Shown here piece after piece: positions 26,692 to 35,645 of a stretch of DNA of 64,000 nt. Where the stretch lies: contig NZ_WTWY01000013.1 in assembly GCF_009870825.1 (NCBI RefSeq), forward strand, positions 29,263-93,262. The letters are read 5' to 3'. Made by a program: the position numbers and the translations under genes. Every line of letters begins with the position of its first letter. Positions within the stretch are counted from its first letter, which is position 1. Origin of the DNA: Paenibacillus sp. USDA918EY (GTDB taxonomy: Bacteria; Bacillota; Bacilli; Paenibacillales; Paenibacillaceae). The notes beneath the pieces are model-generated. The model made no database searches and was not told where the DNA came from. It was given only the letters and a program-made list of their open reading frames with translations.

Positions 26692-27534
26692 ATGCGTATT
26701 AACCACAATATCAGCTCTTACAACACTCAGCGTCAATTGACTGCTAACAACAATGCTTCTTCCAAATCCCTGGAGAAATTGTCTTCCGGTTTCAGAATCA
26801 ACCGCGCGGCTGACGATGCTGCTGGCCTGGCAATCTCCGAAAAAATGCGCAACCAAATCCGTGGTTTGGAACAAGCTTCCAAGAACTCTCTTGACGGCAT
26901 CTCCCTGATCCAAACTGCTGAAGGTGCGCTCAACGAAACTCATGCCATGTTGCAACGTATGGCAGAACTGTACGTACAAGGTGCGAACGAAGTGTTGACA
27001 ACTACTGACGCAGCTAAGATCGACGCCGAAGTTAGCCAATTGTCCGCTCAAATTAATGACATTGCAACACAAACCCAATTCAACACGAAAAAACTGTTGG
27101 ATGGATCTGTAAGTAGCGTAATCTTCCAAGTGGGCGCGAACGCTGGCGAAACGATTACTTTAGATCTTAACGCTGCGCTTGCAACGTCTTTGAGCGTTGA
27201 TTTTGGCGGCGCAACAGGCCTTCAATCCTTGTCGGCTGCAGCTAGCTTGAACGTTACAGCTGCTTCCAACTTGACAACCGTTCAATCGGCTATCAACAAG
27301 GTTTCCGACATTCGCTCCAATTTGGGTGCTGTTCAAAATCGTCTGGAACATACGATCAACAACTTGGGAACGACCTCTGAAAACCTGCAAGCAGCAGAAT
27401 CCCGTATCCGTGACACCGATATGGCGAAGGAAATGTCCGAATTCACTAAAAACAACATCCTTCAACAGGCTGCAACTGCAATGTTGGCTCAGGCTAACCA
27501 GCAACCTCAAGGCATTCTGCAACTGCTTCGCTAA
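26692..27534 (+). CDS. hag: Flagellin
   Basis: This is the filament subunit. The 280 residues comprise the conserved D0/D1 N-terminus (MRINHNISSYNTQRQ, LSSGFRINRAADDAAGLAIS) and C-terminus (ESRIRDTDMAKEMSEFTKNN ending QQPQGILQLLR). Only a very short central part (about 140-210) separates them, so the surface D2/D3 domains are absent. ATG 26692 has AAGGAGG 9 bases upstream; an earlier in-frame ATG at 26647 lies within the CsrA-type leader and is not used. Codon choice is biased like the S-layer gene. The Ser/Thr-rich centre is where O-glycans would be placed, which fits the glycosyltransferases downstream. Confidence 0.97.
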   Translation: MRINHNISSYNTQRQLTANNNASSKSLEKLSSGFRINRAADDAAGLAISEKMRNQIRGLEQASKNSLDGISLIQTAEGALNETHAMLQRMAELYVQGANEVLTTTDAAKIDAEVSQLSAQINDIATQTQFNTKKLLDGSVSSVIFQVGANAGETITLDLNAALATSLSVDFGGATGLQSLSAAASLNVTAASNLTTVQSAINKVSDIRSNLGAVQNRLEHTINNLGTTSENLQAAESRIRDTDMAKEMSEFTKNNILQQAATAMLAQANQQPQGILQLLR

Positions 27535-27545
27535 TATGATTAGCT

Positions 27546-27573
27546 GCCGGCCGGTTTCCCGGCCGGCTTTTTT
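27546..27573 (+). terminator. Rho-independent terminator of hag
   Basis: A 9-bp all-GC stem (GCCGGCCGG / CCGGCCGGC) with a 4-nt loop is followed by six T residues. Confidence 0.95.
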
Positions 27574-27613
27574 CATATGAACAAATAATTAGAGGTGGCG
27601 GGAGAGGATAAGG

Positions 27614-27949
27614 ATGAGAATTGACTCGAATTCGGGCTATGCTCCTCGATCCTTGGTTCCGTGGTTCGTAGATCTTGCAGACGAAGCTTCATTGGACGTT
27701 AAATCAGATAGGATTCACTACAAGCAGAAGAAGTCAGCAGTTGAACTGGCTGAACAAGTAAACAAAAAGCTTGAACAGTTGGGAACTCATATCCAAGTGA
27801 AGATTCATGACAAGACCAATACAATCATGGTTCTTGTGATGAGAGATGAAACGAATGAGGTCATTCGAGAAATTCCGAGCGAGAAGATGCTGGATATCAT
27901 GTATAATCTCAGCAGTAAGGTTGGGGTTTTTTTAGATGAGAAAATGTAA
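27614..27949 (+). CDS. flaG: FlaG-family flagellar protein
   Basis: The 111 residues carry the FlaG/YvyC signature in the C-terminal half: VNKKLEQLGTHIQVKIHDKT, then EVIREIPSEKMLDIMYNLSSKVG. FlaG homologues affect filament length in several bacteria and lie just before fliD. The N-terminal 35 residues are variable. Start ATG 27614 follows GGAGAGGATAAGG. fliD begins 15 bases after its stop. Confidence 0.92.
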   Translation: MRIDSNSGYAPRSLVPWFVDLADEASLDVKSDRIHYKQKKSAVELAEQVNKKLEQLGTHIQVKIHDKTNTIMVLVMRDETNEVIREIPSEKMLDIMYNLSSKVGVFLDEKM

Positions 27950-27964
27950 GGGGAGGGAGAAAGC

Positions 27965-29422
27965 ATGGCCGGAATCTCAAGCCCTACCCGATTAACGGGT
28001 TTTAGCGGGACGTTGGATACGGAAAGCCTGATCCAAAAATTAATGAAGGCAGAGCGGTTGCCGTTAGATAATGTCCAGAAAAAAAAGCAGTTCACGTTAT
28101 GGAAACGTGAAGATTATCAGACGATGAATACGACGCTGCTTTCATTCCGCAATACGGTAAACAATTTGCGTTTCGAGAAAAATTTTGAAAAGGTCACGGC
28201 AACCTCTTCGAACACTTCTGTTATTAGCATTACATCCAACGGGACAAACGTTGGAACAAGCAATGTTACAGTTACGCAACTGGCAGAGTCTGCTACATTG
28301 ATCGGCGGAGCAGTATCCGCAAAATCTTCAGACACTGTTAATGTGTCGGGGACAGTAACAATTGAAGGGGCTTTGGGAAGTACGGATGTTACCTTTACCT
28401 CCGGTCAATCGACCATTGATTCCATTGTGAAAGATATTAACAGCAAATCTGCTTTGACAGGTGTTACAGCCAGCTTTGATCAGAGCAGTGGACGATTGTT
28501 TTTAACTTCAGCGAGTACCGGGGCGAAATCCAAGGTCAATGTTACTGGTGCAGAATTTTCCTCCCTTTTTAACCTAACTGGCACAAGCGCTAGCGGGAAA
28601 GACGCAGAGTATACGGTAAACGGCACCAAAATCACCGCTAGTTCCAACAATGTAACGATTGGTGGAGCTCAAGTGATGCTAAGCGGTATTGGGACTGCGT
28701 CAATTGGAAGCAAGGCTGACAGAAGTAGCATTATTGACGATATTAAAAAATTCGTAGAGCAATACAATTCTCTGATCGATACGTTTTACAAAGCTTATAC
28801 TACCAAACAAAACCGTAATTACGAGCCGTTAACGGATGAACAACGGGATGCGATGTCTGAATCCCAGATTGAAAAGTGGGAGAAAACAGCAAGGGAAGGC
28901 ACGCTTTATAATGATTCAATTTTGAAAGATTCTCTTTCAAATATGCGACAGGCCTTAAATATGCCGTTAAACGCGCCAAAGGGTCAAATTTCCATACTTT
29001 CGGAAATCGGCATCACCGTAAAATCGGACTGGCGTGAGAACGGCAAGCTTGAAATTGACGAAGCCAAATTGGAAGCAGCCATCAATACGAATTTCGATCA
29101 GGTGAAACAGTTGTTTGTTATGTCTTCCTCCGGACCGGAAGTAGCGGGTAAAAGCAACCTTGGGATTGCAGACCGTTTGTACAATATCGTAAATGATCAA
29201 ATGGATGCGATTAAAAAGAAAATCGGCCTGGGTTCGATCGACGCTTTGGACGATAGTGTCATGGGGAAACAGCTTAAAGAGCTTTCCGAGCAGGAAGCAA
29301 AGTGGAAATCCAAGCTCCAAGATATTGAAGACCGATATTATAAACAGTTTTCAGCAATGGAGCAGGCCATCCAAAAGCTGAATTCACAGCAATCTTCTTT
29401 TGCATCCTTGCTTGGCGGTTAA
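27965..29422 (+). CDS. fliD: Flagellar filament cap protein FliD
   Basis: FliD forms the cap under which exported flagellin polymerises. Features are the N-terminal LTGFSGTLDTESLIQKLMKAE, the following helix (DNVQKKKQFTLWKREDYQTM), a Ser/Thr-rich middle (about 80-270) and a C-terminal coiled coil (DIEDRYYKQFSAMEQAIQKL then SSFASLLGG). The 485 residues are typical. Start ATG 27965 follows GGGGAGGGAG. fliS follows after 53 bases. Confidence 0.95.
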   Translation: MAGISSPTRLTGFSGTLDTESLIQKLMKAERLPLDNVQKKKQFTLWKREDYQTMNTTLLSFRNTVNNLRFEKNFEKVTATSSNTSVISITSNGTNVGTSNVTVTQLAESATLIGGAVSAKSSDTVNVSGTVTIEGALGSTDVTFTSGQSTIDSIVKDINSKSALTGVTASFDQSSGRLFLTSASTGAKSKVNVTGAEFSSLFNLTGTSASGKDAEYTVNGTKITASSNNVTIGGAQVMLSGIGTASIGSKADRSSIIDDIKKFVEQYNSLIDTFYKAYTTKQNRNYEPLTDEQRDAMSESQIEKWEKTAREGTLYNDSILKDSLSNMRQALNMPLNAPKGQISILSEIGITVKSDWRENGKLEIDEAKLEAAINTNFDQVKQLFVMSSSGPEVAGKSNLGIADRLYNIVNDQMDAIKKKIGLGSIDALDDSVMGKQLKELSEQEAKWKSKLQDIEDRYYKQFSAMEQAIQKLNSQQSSFASLLGG

Positions 29423-29475
29423 GTGCACTGACTCAACATTTACTGACAATAAAATGACTGATGGAGAGGGTAACA

Positions 29476-29856
29476 ATGCAAAACGCGGTACAACAGCAAT
29501 ATTTGAAGGTTCAGGTTGAGACGGCGAGTCCTGGAGAATTGACGTTAATGTTATATCAGGAAATGAACAAATCCTTGCTGATAGCCAAACGTTTGTATGC
29601 TCAAAATCAATTCGAGGAAATGAATGAATCACTTCATAAGGTTCGGACAATTTTAAACGAATTGATTATAACACTGAACATGAAATACGAAATTGCACAG
29701 AACTTGCACCAATTATATGATTTTTACATTCGACATATCGCAGACTTTATGATTCAAAGAGACGAAAAAATGCTGGACGATGTCATTGAGTTTGCACAAG
29801 GGATGGTCGAAACCTGGAAAAAAGCGCTTCTTTCATTAAAAAAGGGTGGAAATTAA
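29476..29856 (+). CDS. fliS: Flagellin export chaperone FliS
   Basis: FliS binds the flagellin C-terminus to block early polymerisation. The 126 residues show QQQYLKVQVETASPGELTLM near the start and the helical body (HKVRTILNELIITLNMKYEI, then VIEFAQGMVETWKKAL). ATG 29476 was chosen because GGAGAGGG lies just ahead and FliS proteins start close to this point. The next gene starts 3 bases after the stop. Confidence 0.94.
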   Translation: MQNAVQQQYLKVQVETASPGELTLMLYQEMNKSLLIAKRLYAQNQFEEMNESLHKVRTILNELIITLNMKYEIAQNLHQLYDFYIRHIADFMIQRDEKMLDDVIEFAQGMVETWKKALLSLKKGGN

Positions 29857-29859
29857 ACG

Positions 29860-30207
29860 ATGGTTGATAAGAATGTTAGCCTGGGTAACTCTATTGATGA
29901 AATTCTTTTAATTTATCAAAACATTCTTCAGAACCCCTCTTTTAAAATGTATGAAGAAAACGCTAATAGGTTGGATCAACTTTATGAAGATGTTAAAAAT
30001 CAACCCATCACTTCCGAGGATAAAGTTAAAATCGCACAAATCCTCGAATTGAATGAACAGGTCATTCAGGTCATTTTAAACGAAAAAGTAATGTTGAGTC
30101 AGGAAATCATCATGTTTGAGAAAAAAAAGCAGGCTACAAACTACTATGGAAAGTTGTCGAATACTTATGATGTCGGCGCTTTTTTTGTGGATTTTAAAAG
30201 TAAATAG
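29860..30207 (+). CDS. FliT-like flagellar chaperone candidate
   Basis: This 115-residue, all-helical protein (SIDEILLIYQNILQN, then VKIAQILELNEQVIQVILNE) starts 3 bases after fliS. Position, length and helix content match FliT, the FliD export chaperone usually encoded here, but sequence identity to FliT is not obvious by eye. The call rests mainly on context. Confidence 0.6.
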   Translation: MVDKNVSLGNSIDEILLIYQNILQNPSFKMYEENANRLDQLYEDVKNQPITSEDKVKIAQILELNEQVIQVILNEKVMLSQEIIMFEKKKQATNYYGKLSNTYDVGAFFVDFKSK

Positions 30208-30225
30208 TCTAATAGGAGGCTCTCC

Positions 30226-33200
30226 ATGAAGGGAATATCTAAATATATTTATTTTCTCCTTATTTTTGTACTCGTTGCAGCACCATTCCCTTGGACGTCC
30301 AACGTAGCCGCAGCTTCGGATACCAGCGTGCAAGTTGCCAAAACCATAGATCCTGCCAAAATTTTTGAAGGTGAAGAGGCAAAGGTGACATTGAACATCC
30401 AAGGTTCACCGGATGTAAACATTATTAAACCCAATGATATCATTTTGATCATCGACCGTTCAGGAAGTATGGCCCCAACCTATGGTCCAAACAAAGGCGA
30501 AGATAAAATGAAAAATGCGAAAGATGCAGCCAAAGGGTTTATCGATTTGGTTGACTTTTCCAAACATCGGGTTGGCGTTGTGGATTTTGCAAGCAATATC
30601 AGCTATAAGGATTTATCGACAAATCCTTCCGACTTGAAATCCTATATCGACAAAATTACAGCAAACGGTGGTACTGGTACAAAAGCCGCTATTGCTAAAG
30701 CCCAGGATTTGCTTAAAAATCATAGACCAGATGCTCAGCCGGTCATCATTCTGATGACGGACGGTGAGGCTACGGAGCCAGCTCCAAACGATTATGCCCG
30801 GCAAGTAGCTTTGGAACAAGCTAATAATGCCAAAAATGAAGGAGTTATTTTCTATACGATTGCGCTTTTGCAGCCCAATGAGGACCCTGAAAAGAGTGCG
30901 CCTAACCTACTGATGAAGGAAATGGCTACGACCGCCCAGCATCATCATTTTGTACTCGGTTCCGTTGGTTTGGCTGAAATATACGCAGCGATTGTTCAAG
31001 AGATCGGTTTATCAAGTGCTTATAATGTCACTGTTACAGATACGGTTGCTCCGGAATTTGAAATCGTTCCCGATTCATACAAAGACAACATTCCTCAGCC
31101 TGTCGTGTCTGGAAATACTTTGACTTGGAAATTCAATGAACTGAAAAAAGACATGCTTACGTTTAATTACAAAATTAAACACAAAACAGGTGCCAAGGTA
31201 GGTGTTCTTTCCGTTGGGGAAAAGGACGTTCATGTAAAATATGACGATTATCTTGGGAAGCCTCACGAAACTGATATTGTAAACCCAACAATAACGGTAT
31301 CTTATCATGCGCCGGAAATCACTTCCGTCGTTGAGGATCATGGGAAAATTGCCGGCGGCGAATCAGTCGTGATTAACGGCAAATACTTTCTCCCTGATTC
31401 GGTCGTGCTATTTGGCACAACCCCAGCCGGCTCAGTTCAATATGTCGACTCCACAAAACTGATCGTGACTGCACCAAGCGGAACGCAGGGCTCCGTTGAT
31501 CTTAAGGTTACGAACAAGGATGGGCAGTTCGCGACGGCAAAATACAGATATTATGCGGATCCAGTCATTACCTCCGTTACGCCAAATCAAGGGCCATTGA
31601 AAGGTGAAAATACGGTCACGATTGAAGGAAATTACTTCATGGCAGGAGCAACCGTATGGTTCGGAGACCAGCAAGCAGTCGTTTCTTCGATAACGCCAAC
31701 AAAAATTGTCGTAAAGGCTCCTGCGTCTGCAACTGAAAAATCGGTGGATGTTAGAGTTGTAAATGAAGATCGAACAGAGGCTGTATCTTTCAAGGCGTAT
31801 TCGTATGTCTCCGGACCGCAAATTACGTCTTTGACGCCGAATCAAGGATTGACCACGGGAGGGCAGGAAGTCACCGTTACAGGTGAAAAGTTCATTGATG
31901 GAGCAAAAGTATATTTTGACAGCACCGAAGTGCCGGCTGTCTTTGTTTCGCCTGCAATGCTTAAAATAGTAACTCCACAGTGGCCAAAAGCGGGGTCAGT
32001 CAAAGTTAAAGTCGTTAATCCGGATGGACAGCAAACCGAGCTTGCCAACGGATACACTTATACTTATCCGAAGCCGGAAATTACTTCGGTCGATCCAAAC
32101 AGCGGATCGGTGTTTGGCGGAACCTTGATGCATATTTACGGTAAAGGTTTTCTAAGTGGGGCCAAAGTTTATTTTGATAATACGCTACTGACACAAACCA
32201 CTTTTACAAACAGTAATGAGATTCTAGTTAGAACCCCTGCATGGAACAAGGGCGAGGCTGTTGATGTGAGGGTCGTGAATCCAGATGGTCAAGATGCAGT
32301 ATTGGCTGACGGATTCACTTACCAACTGCCTGCACCGCCAAAGCTAGATTCGATTTCTCCTGCTGAAGGTCCTCAGGCTGGGGGAACTGTAGTAACCCTG
32401 ACCGGTGCCGGATTCCGTGCAGGATTGAAGGTTTATTTTGATAGTACATTAGTCAGCACAAGTTCCTTAACGGATACCAAAGTCACGCTGACAACACCGA
32501 AATGGACAACTGCAGAAAAAGTGGATATTAAAGTAGTTGATAACTATGGTCAGGAATCAATTCTAACGGATGCTTTTGAATACTTGGCACCACCTCCTCC
32601 ACCAGCACCTAAGATTTTGAGCGTAACTCCTAATTCGGGACCTCAAGCTGGAGGAACTTTAGTAAGCATTAACGGTTCCGATTTTGTTAGTGGGGCAAAG
32701 GTTTATCTCAATGATAAGGATGTAACATCTGGCTCAACATTTAGCAGCAAAACTTTGATATATCTCAAAACGCCTGCCTGGGCCAAGGCAGAATCTGTAT
32801 CTGTTAAAGTCGTAAACCCTGACAATCTGTTTGCTGTACTGGATCAGGCATTTACCTATGACCCGTTGCCTGCACCTGAAATAACAACGGTCACCCCGAA
32901 TAAAGGGCCTGTTGCAGGAGGAACAGTTTTAGCGCTTCAAGGTAAAAATTTTGTGAACGGGGCTACATTGAAATTAGGAGCCAAGGACGTTACAGTAACT
33001 TTTGTATCTGCAGCCCAACTTCAATTCAAAACCCCGGCGTGGAGTACAGGAGAATCGGTTGACATTATAGTTACAAACCCGGATGGGCAAAAAGCTGTGC
33101 TGGAGAAAGGTTATACGTTTGAAACTCCACCACCGCCTCCGGCGCCGGTGATCTCAAACATTACGCCGGATAACGGCGAAATGGCTGGTGGAACTCTTGT

Positions 33201-34470
33201 ATATATTAATGGTTCCAATTTTGTCAGCGGGGCGAAAGTCTACTTTGATAGTATTTCTGTAGCAACCACTCTAAATAGTTCTTCGCAGTTGATTGTACGT
33301 AGTCCGGCGTGGACAACGGCTGAGTCCGTTGATATCAGAGTCGTGAATCCGGATCAACAGGAAGTTATGCTAAAAGATGCCTTTACTTATAATGCACCGC
33401 CAAAGAAACCTGAGCCAATCATTACTGAGGTCAAACCTTCCGAAGGTGAAACAACGGGTGGTCAGATCATTGATGTAACGGGGCAAAATTTTGAATCAGG
33501 TACAAAGGTATATTTTAATGATACCTTAGCTGCCACGACATTCTATAATTCAACAACGCTAAAAGTGAAAACGCCTGTTTGGGCAAAAGCAGAGTCTGTC
33601 AACATTAAGGTCGTAAACCCCGATAATCAAGAGGCCATTTTAACGGGCGGATTTACTTTCATCCTGCCACCCCCGCCTCCAGCACCGGTTGTACAATCTG
33701 TTTCGCCTTCAGAAGTGGCCATTACGGGTGGAACGATTGTTACCATTACAGGTAAAAATTTTGTCAATGGTGCAAAGGTAAAGTTAGGCAATACCAATGT
33801 GGCAGTTACTTTTATGAGTTCAACTCAACTGGCTATTAAAACTCCTGTATGGGCCCAACCGGAAGCTGTTGACGTCACCGTGCAAAATCCAGATAATCAA
33901 ATCGGGGTGTTGAATGGTGGTTTGAAGTTTGTTTTAGGACCTCCGCCAGTGATTTCCTCGATAACTCCAAATTCTGCTGTGAATACGGGTGGAGATATCA
34001 TTGCTATTGCCGGTTCGAACTTTAATTCTTCAAGCAAGGTATTTATCAATAATGTGGAAGCAGCGACCACACTTTACAGTTCTACGGATTTGCGTGCGAG
34101 AGTGCCTGCATCGACAGTGGTAGGCCCCGTAGATGTAAAGGTAATCAATGTTAATGATGGCCAGTTTGTGGTGGCAACAGGGGGGTTAACCTATAAGGCT
34201 CCAGCGCCGAAACCTGGGCCAACCATTACTTCAATTTCTCCGAACAATGGTTCAAAGGCAGGCGGCTATATTATCAATGTTTACGGTACCAATTTTGCAA
34301 GCACAACGAAAGTATATGTAAATAATGTTATTGCTCCTTCTACATTTTATGGCGCAACACAACTATTAATCAGAGTGCCTGCCTCATCTGTAACGGGGCC
34401 AGTCACGATTAAAGTAGAAAATGCAGACGGACAGATTTTCGAGGCAGTTAACGGATTTACGTACAATTAA
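30226..34470 (+). CDS. Giant exported VWA protein with twelve IPT/TIG repeats
   Basis: The 1414 residues have a signal peptide (about 1-30). A von Willebrand A domain (about 70-265) has an intact MIDAS: D77-x-S79-x-S81, Thr in NGGTGTKAA near 150-152, and D179 in LMTDGE. A connecting beta domain (about 265-360) follows. Twelve ~85-residue IPT/TIG modules then run to the end, each opening like P-x-I-x-S-[IV]-x-P-x-x-G and containing KVYF(D/N). Pro-rich spacers (PPPPPAP) separate several. No LPXTG, SLH or C-terminal membrane anchor is visible, so it is released or held non-covalently. It starts 18 bases after the FliT-like gene with AGGAGG upstream, so it probably belongs to the flagellar transcript. 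Adhesin-like function is inferred. Confidence 0.88.
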   Translation: MKGISKYIYFLLIFVLVAAPFPWTSNVAAASDTSVQVAKTIDPAKIFEGEEAKVTLNIQGSPDVNIIKPNDIILIIDRSGSMAPTYGPNKGEDKMKNAKDAAKGFIDLVDFSKHRVGVVDFASNISYKDLSTNPSDLKSYIDKITANGGTGTKAAIAKAQDLLKNHRPDAQPVIILMTDGEATEPAPNDYARQVALEQANNAKNEGVIFYTIALLQPNEDPEKSAPNLLMKEMATTAQHHHFVLGSVGLAEIYAAIVQEIGLSSAYNVTVTDTVAPEFEIVPDSYKDNIPQPVVSGNTLTWKFNELKKDMLTFNYKIKHKTGAKVGVLSVGEKDVHVKYDDYLGKPHETDIVNPTITVSYHAPEITSVVEDHGKIAGGESVVINGKYFLPDSVVLFGTTPAGSVQYVDSTKLIVTAPSGTQGSVDLKVTNKDGQFATAKYRYYADPVITSVTPNQGPLKGENTVTIEGNYFMAGATVWFGDQQAVVSSITPTKIVVKAPASATEKSVDVRVVNEDRTEAVSFKAYSYVSGPQITSLTPNQGLTTGGQEVTVTGEKFIDGAKVYFDSTEVPAVFVSPAMLKIVTPQWPKAGSVKVKVVNPDGQQTELANGYTYTYPKPEITSVDPNSGSVFGGTLMHIYGKGFLSGAKVYFDNTLLTQTTFTNSNEILVRTPAWNKGEAVDVRVVNPDGQDAVLADGFTYQLPAPPKLDSISPAEGPQAGGTVVTLTGAGFRAGLKVYFDSTLVSTSSLTDTKVTLTTPKWTTAEKVDIKVVDNYGQESILTDAFEYLAPPPPPAPKILSVTPNSGPQAGGTLVSINGSDFVSGAKVYLNDKDVTSGSTFSSKTLIYLKTPAWAKAESVSVKVVNPDNLFAVLDQAFTYDPLPAPEITTVTPNKGPVAGGTVLALQGKNFVNGATLKLGAKDVTVTFVSAAQLQFKTPAWSTGESVDIIVTNPDGQKAVLEKGYTFETPPPPPAPVISNITPDNGEMAGGTLVYINGSNFVSGAKVYFDSISVATTLNSSSQLIVRSPAWTTAESVDIRVVNPDQQEVMLKDAFTYNAPPKKPEPIITEVKPSEGETTGGQIIDVTGQNFESGTKVYFNDTLAATTFYNSTTLKVKTPVWAKAESVNIKVVNPDNQEAILTGGFTFILPPPPPAPVVQSVSPSEVAITGGTIVTITGKNFVNGAKVKLGNTNVAVTFMSSTQLAIKTPVWAQPEAVDVTVQNPDNQIGVLNGGLKFVLGPPPVISSITPNSAVNTGGDIIAIAGSNFNSSSKVFINNVEAATTLYSSTDLRARVPASTVVGPVDVKVINVNDGQFVVATGGLTYKAPAPKPGPTITSISPNNGSKAGGYIINVYGTNFASTTKVYVNNVIAPSTFYGATQLLIRVPASSVTGPVTIKVENADGQIFEAVNGFTYN

Positions 34471-34485
34471 ATGATGATACTAAAA

Positions 34486-34515
34486 TTAACGGGTGTCCTA
34501 AGCGGCACCCGTTAA
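34486..34515 (+). terminator. Inverted repeat after the VWA-TIG gene
   Basis: A perfect 10-bp stem (TTAACGGGTG / CACCCGTTAA) has a 10-nt loop but only TTCAT after it. It may be a partial terminator that reduces, without abolishing, transcription into the glycosyltransferase genes. Confidence 0.5.
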
Positions 34516-34534
34516 TTCATAAGGTGGTTGAGAA

Positions 34535-35629
34535 ATGGATAATATTTCAATAAGCGTATGTATGATCACAAAAAATGAAGAGAACTATATTGGGAAAGCG
34601 ATAAGTTCCGTAAGGCCATTTGTAGAAGAGATCATTGTGGTAGACCATAATTCAACGGACTTAACACCCTATCTAGCCAAAGAAGCAGGAGCTATAGTTT
34701 TCAGACAGCCATGGAAAGACGATTTTGCAGCGGCTCGAAATTTTAGCATTACAAAGGCTAATCATCCCTACATTTTAATAATGGATGCAGACGAGACATT
34801 GGACTCCGATTTGGAGTCATTGCATGCAGCTTGTAGACAAATGAGGGATCATCCAGGTACAGCTGCTAGATTTGAGATTCAGAACGTTACAAATGATGGT
34901 TCTGTCATTACATGGGCTACTAGATTATTTCCAAACCTACCGGAATTTCGTTATCAAGGCCGTATTCATGAACAACTGCTTGCAGGTGGGGGAACAATTC
35001 CTACATGGGATACTCCTATCAAGTTAAAGCACTATGGTTATCTAAGTGATCAAATTCAAAGCAAACAAAAAATTGAACGGAATTTAAAACTGCTGATGTC
35101 GGAACTTGAAAGCAATCCAATCGATCCTTATATAAACTTTCAAGTGGCCCGAACATATGAACAGAACCGACAATGGGAACTTGCGTCCTATTACTACCAT
35201 AACGCTGTAGAGAGAATCAACGGCACTGTTTTTCCTCATTATCACAGTACGTTGCTATTGCATTTGCTAAAATGTCTTATTTATTTAAAGAATTGGGATC
35301 TATTTTTAGAAATAATTCATTATGCACTCGAAATTTATCCGGATTATACCGATTTATATTATATATATGGAACTGCAGTGATTGAATCTCAAAACGTGGA
35401 GTGGTTCCCTGCTATTCCTCAAATTTTTGAGAGTTGCCTTTCGCTAGGTGAAGCTGATGGCAGAAAATATGAAACGACGAAAGGAGTAGGCAGCTACCTG
35501 GCTCATTATAACCTTGGACTGTATTTTGAAATAACGGGCACTATATCCAAAGCTATATACCATTACAGCCAAAGCAAGGAACTTGTTTACGATTCGGCCG
35601 GAGTAAGGTTGAATACACTAATTCAATAG
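34535..35629 (+). CDS. Family 2 glycosyltransferase
   Basis: The 364 residues open with a GT-A fold: SVCMITKNEENYIGKAISSV, VVDHNSTD and the metal-binding DADE at about 84-87. C-terminal helices with TPR character (about 190-360) follow. This SunS/flagellin-type GT2 family transfers a sugar from a nucleotide-sugar in the cytosol. Context behind fliS and hag points to O-glycosylation of flagellin; the acceptor is not shown by sequence. Base composition is more AT-rich than in the arg or comF regions. The next gene is 16 bases downstream. Confidence 0.88.
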   Translation: MDNISISVCMITKNEENYIGKAISSVRPFVEEIIVVDHNSTDLTPYLAKEAGAIVFRQPWKDDFAAARNFSITKANHPYILIMDADETLDSDLESLHAACRQMRDHPGTAARFEIQNVTNDGSVITWATRLFPNLPEFRYQGRIHEQLLAGGGTIPTWDTPIKLKHYGYLSDQIQSKQKIERNLKLLMSELESNPIDPYINFQVARTYEQNRQWELASYYYHNAVERINGTVFPHYHSTLLLHLLKCLIYLKNWDLFLEIIHYALEIYPDYTDLYYIYGTAVIESQNVEWFPAIPQIFESCLSLGEADGRKYETTKGVGSYLAHYNLGLYFEITGTISKAIYHYSQSKELVYDSAGVRLNTLIQ

Positions 35630-35645
35630 TATTGGAGTTCTTAAA

